A DNA stretch of 5,835 bases from positions 1 through 5,835 of the forward strand of contig DAOUSH010000032.1 in NCBI GenBank assembly GCA_030627335.1, in the 5' to 3' direction. Shown here piece by piece: positions 4,738 through 5,835 of this stretch. Both the position numbers and the translations under genes were made by a program. The notes beneath the pieces were generated by a model. The model searched no databases and was not told where the DNA came from. It worked only from the letters and a program-made list of their open reading frames with translations. The first letter of the stretch is position 1. Each line of letters starts with the position of its first letter. Origin of the DNA: Dehalococcoidia bacterium (GTDB lineage Bacteria; Chloroflexota; Dehalococcoidia; Dehalococcoidales; W693).

Positions 4738-5835
4738 ATGGGTGAGAGGATTTTTATCGGCGTTGCCTGGCCTTATGCCAACAGCCCGTTGCATCTGGGG
4801 CATATTGCCGGCGCCTATCTGCCGCCGGACATATTTGCCCGCTATCACCGCACCAAGGGCAACGAGGTGCTGATGGTATCGGGATCAGACCAGCACGGTA
4901 CGCCGATAACCATCCGGGCGGAGCAGGAAGGAAAGACGCCGGCTGAGATAGCCGGTAAGTATCACCTGCAGTTCCTCGAATCCTGGCAGAAGCTGGGCAT
5001 TTCCTTTGACCTGTTCACCACCACCGGCACCGAAAACCACGCCCGGGTGGCGCAGGACATGTTTCTTACCCTGCTGAATAAAGGCTATATCTATAAAGAT
5101 ATAGTCAAGCAGGCATTCTGTGCCCGATGCCGGCGATATTTACCCGACCGCTATATCGAGGGCACCTGCCCCCACTGTGATTATAGCGGTGCCAGGGGCG
5201 ACCAGTGTGAACAGTGCAGTAAGCCGCTGACACCGGAGGAACTTGTTAAAGCACGATGCGGCATCTGTGGCAATGCTCCCGAGTTCAAGGACTCGGAGCA
5301 CTTCTTTTTAAGGCTTACCGCCTTTGAAGATAAGCTGTTGCCCTGGGTTAGAAAGCAGGAACACTGGCGGCCCAACGTGCTCAACTTTACCCTTAGCTAT
5401 CTGAAGGAGGGGCTCAAAGACCGGGCGATAACCCGTGACATTGACTGGGGGATACCACTGCCCCTTGAAGGCTTTCCCGGTAAGTGCCTCTACGTCTGGT
5501 TTGAGGCGGTTATCGGATACCTCTCAGCAGCCAAGGAGTGGGCAAAGTCGGCCGGTGACGAAGATAAATGGAAGCTGTTCTGGCAGGGTGATGTCAAGAG
5601 CTATTACTTTATCGGTAAGGACAACATCCCCTTCCATACTATGATCTGGCCGGCGATGCTTATGGGATACGGCGGGCTCAACCTGCCCTACGATGTGCCG
5701 TCCAACGAATACCTGACTATCGAAGGCAAAAAGCTATCCAGCAGCCGCAACTGGGCGGTATGGGTGTCAGATTACCTTTCCCGCTACGACCCGGATCCGC
5801 TGCGCTACCTGCTATCGGTAAACATGCCCGAGACC
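4738..5835 (+). CDS. metG: Methionyl-tRNA synthetase, N-terminal 366 residues (runs off the right end)
   Basis: MetRS is a class I synthetase charging tRNA-Met, both initiator and elongator. The frame from ATG 4738 stays open to the last base; full enzymes are usually 500-700 residues, so the anticodon-binding part is missing. The protein begins MGERIFIGVAWPYANSPLHLGH with the class I HIGH-type motif HLGH at 19-22, then GSDQHGTP near 50. The insert from residue 128 carries four CxxC pairs (C128/C131, C144/C147, C157/C160, C174/C177), enough for two zinc knuckles as in archaeal-type MetRS. It includes YLPDRYIEGTCP and ARGDQC. YVWFEAVIGYLSA and YFIGKDNIPFHT are strong MetRS signatures. The KMSKS loop reads KLSSS (332-336). 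RYDPDPLRYLL follows. The ribosome-binding site is weak (GGTGG 4724-4728, 9 nt before the start). The gene lies downstream of rsmI and the zinc-protein gene, separated by possible hairpins. Confidence 0.95.
   Translation, partial: MGERIFIGVAWPYANSPLHLGHIAGAYLPPDIFARYHRTKGNEVLMVSGSDQHGTPITIRAEQEGKTPAEIAGKYHLQFLESWQKLGISFDLFTTTGTENHARVAQDMFLTLLNKGYIYKDIVKQAFCARCRRYLPDRYIEGTCPHCDYSGARGDQCEQCSKPLTPEELVKARCGICGNAPEFKDSEHFFLRLTAFEDKLLPWVRKQEHWRPNVLNFTLSYLKEGLKDRAITRDIDWGIPLPLEGFPGKCLYVWFEAVIGYLSAAKEWAKSAGDEDKWKLFWQGDVKSYYFIGKDNIPFHTMIWPAMLMGYGGLNLPYDVPSNEYLTIEGKKLSSSRNWAVWVSDYLSRYDPDPLRYLLSVNMPET

Noticed and set aside
1..5835. CRISPR array, insertion sequence, integrase or toxin-antitoxin pair
   Set aside because: I saw no regularly spaced repeats, terminal inverted repeats, transposase motifs or paired small genes of those types.

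Overview
The window reads as a bacterial chromosome segment of mixed composition. A moderately GC-rich core (about 60% GC where I counted, 4861-4920) carries conserved housekeeping genes with clear Shine-Dalgarno sites. The left edge is visibly more AT-rich (24 of 60 bases GC at 121-180). A GuaB3-type IMP dehydrogenase paralogue, a methionyl-tRNA synthetase with four CxxC pairs and an unfamiliar TIM-barrel-like protein together suggest a Chloroflexota lineage such as Dehalococcoidia. That placement is inference from family resemblance, not from a search.

Left block (1-1312): the 3' part of a gene for a DUF2779-type protein (Fe-S cysteine cluster followed by a DnaQ-like exonuclease domain) enters from the left edge. 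It converges, stop against stop, on an unrecognised 65-codon minus-strand frame. About 145 bp of non-coding DNA follow, with a candidate promoter and a pair of direct repeats. This block looks accessory.

Middle block (1313-3362): a complete tRNA-Thr(CGT) gene with encoded CCA lies just upstream of a 246-codon unknown protein with a duplicated acidic C-terminal tail. That gene converges on guaB3, an IMP dehydrogenase-related gene on the minus strand. The 63-bp gap between them holds nested inverted repeats.

Right block (3363-5835): a 170-bp divergent region carries a good sigma70-like promoter for guaB3, a second promoter for rsmI and a small dyad. The rightward run is rsmI (16S rRNA 2'-O-methyltransferase), a 78-codon four-cysteine zinc-ribbon protein, and metG, which runs off the right end. 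The theme is translation. The order rsmI - small protein - metG recalls rsmI(yabC)-abrB-metS of Bacillus subtilis, with a zinc protein in the middle slot.

I found no CRISPR array, transposase, integrase or T-box, and nothing that amounts to a clearly new multi-gene system. The points most worth a second look are the middle-slot zinc protein, the tRNA-linked unknown gene with its 18-bp tandem duplication, the KLSSS signature of the MetRS, and the truncated nuclease with its small convergent neighbour.
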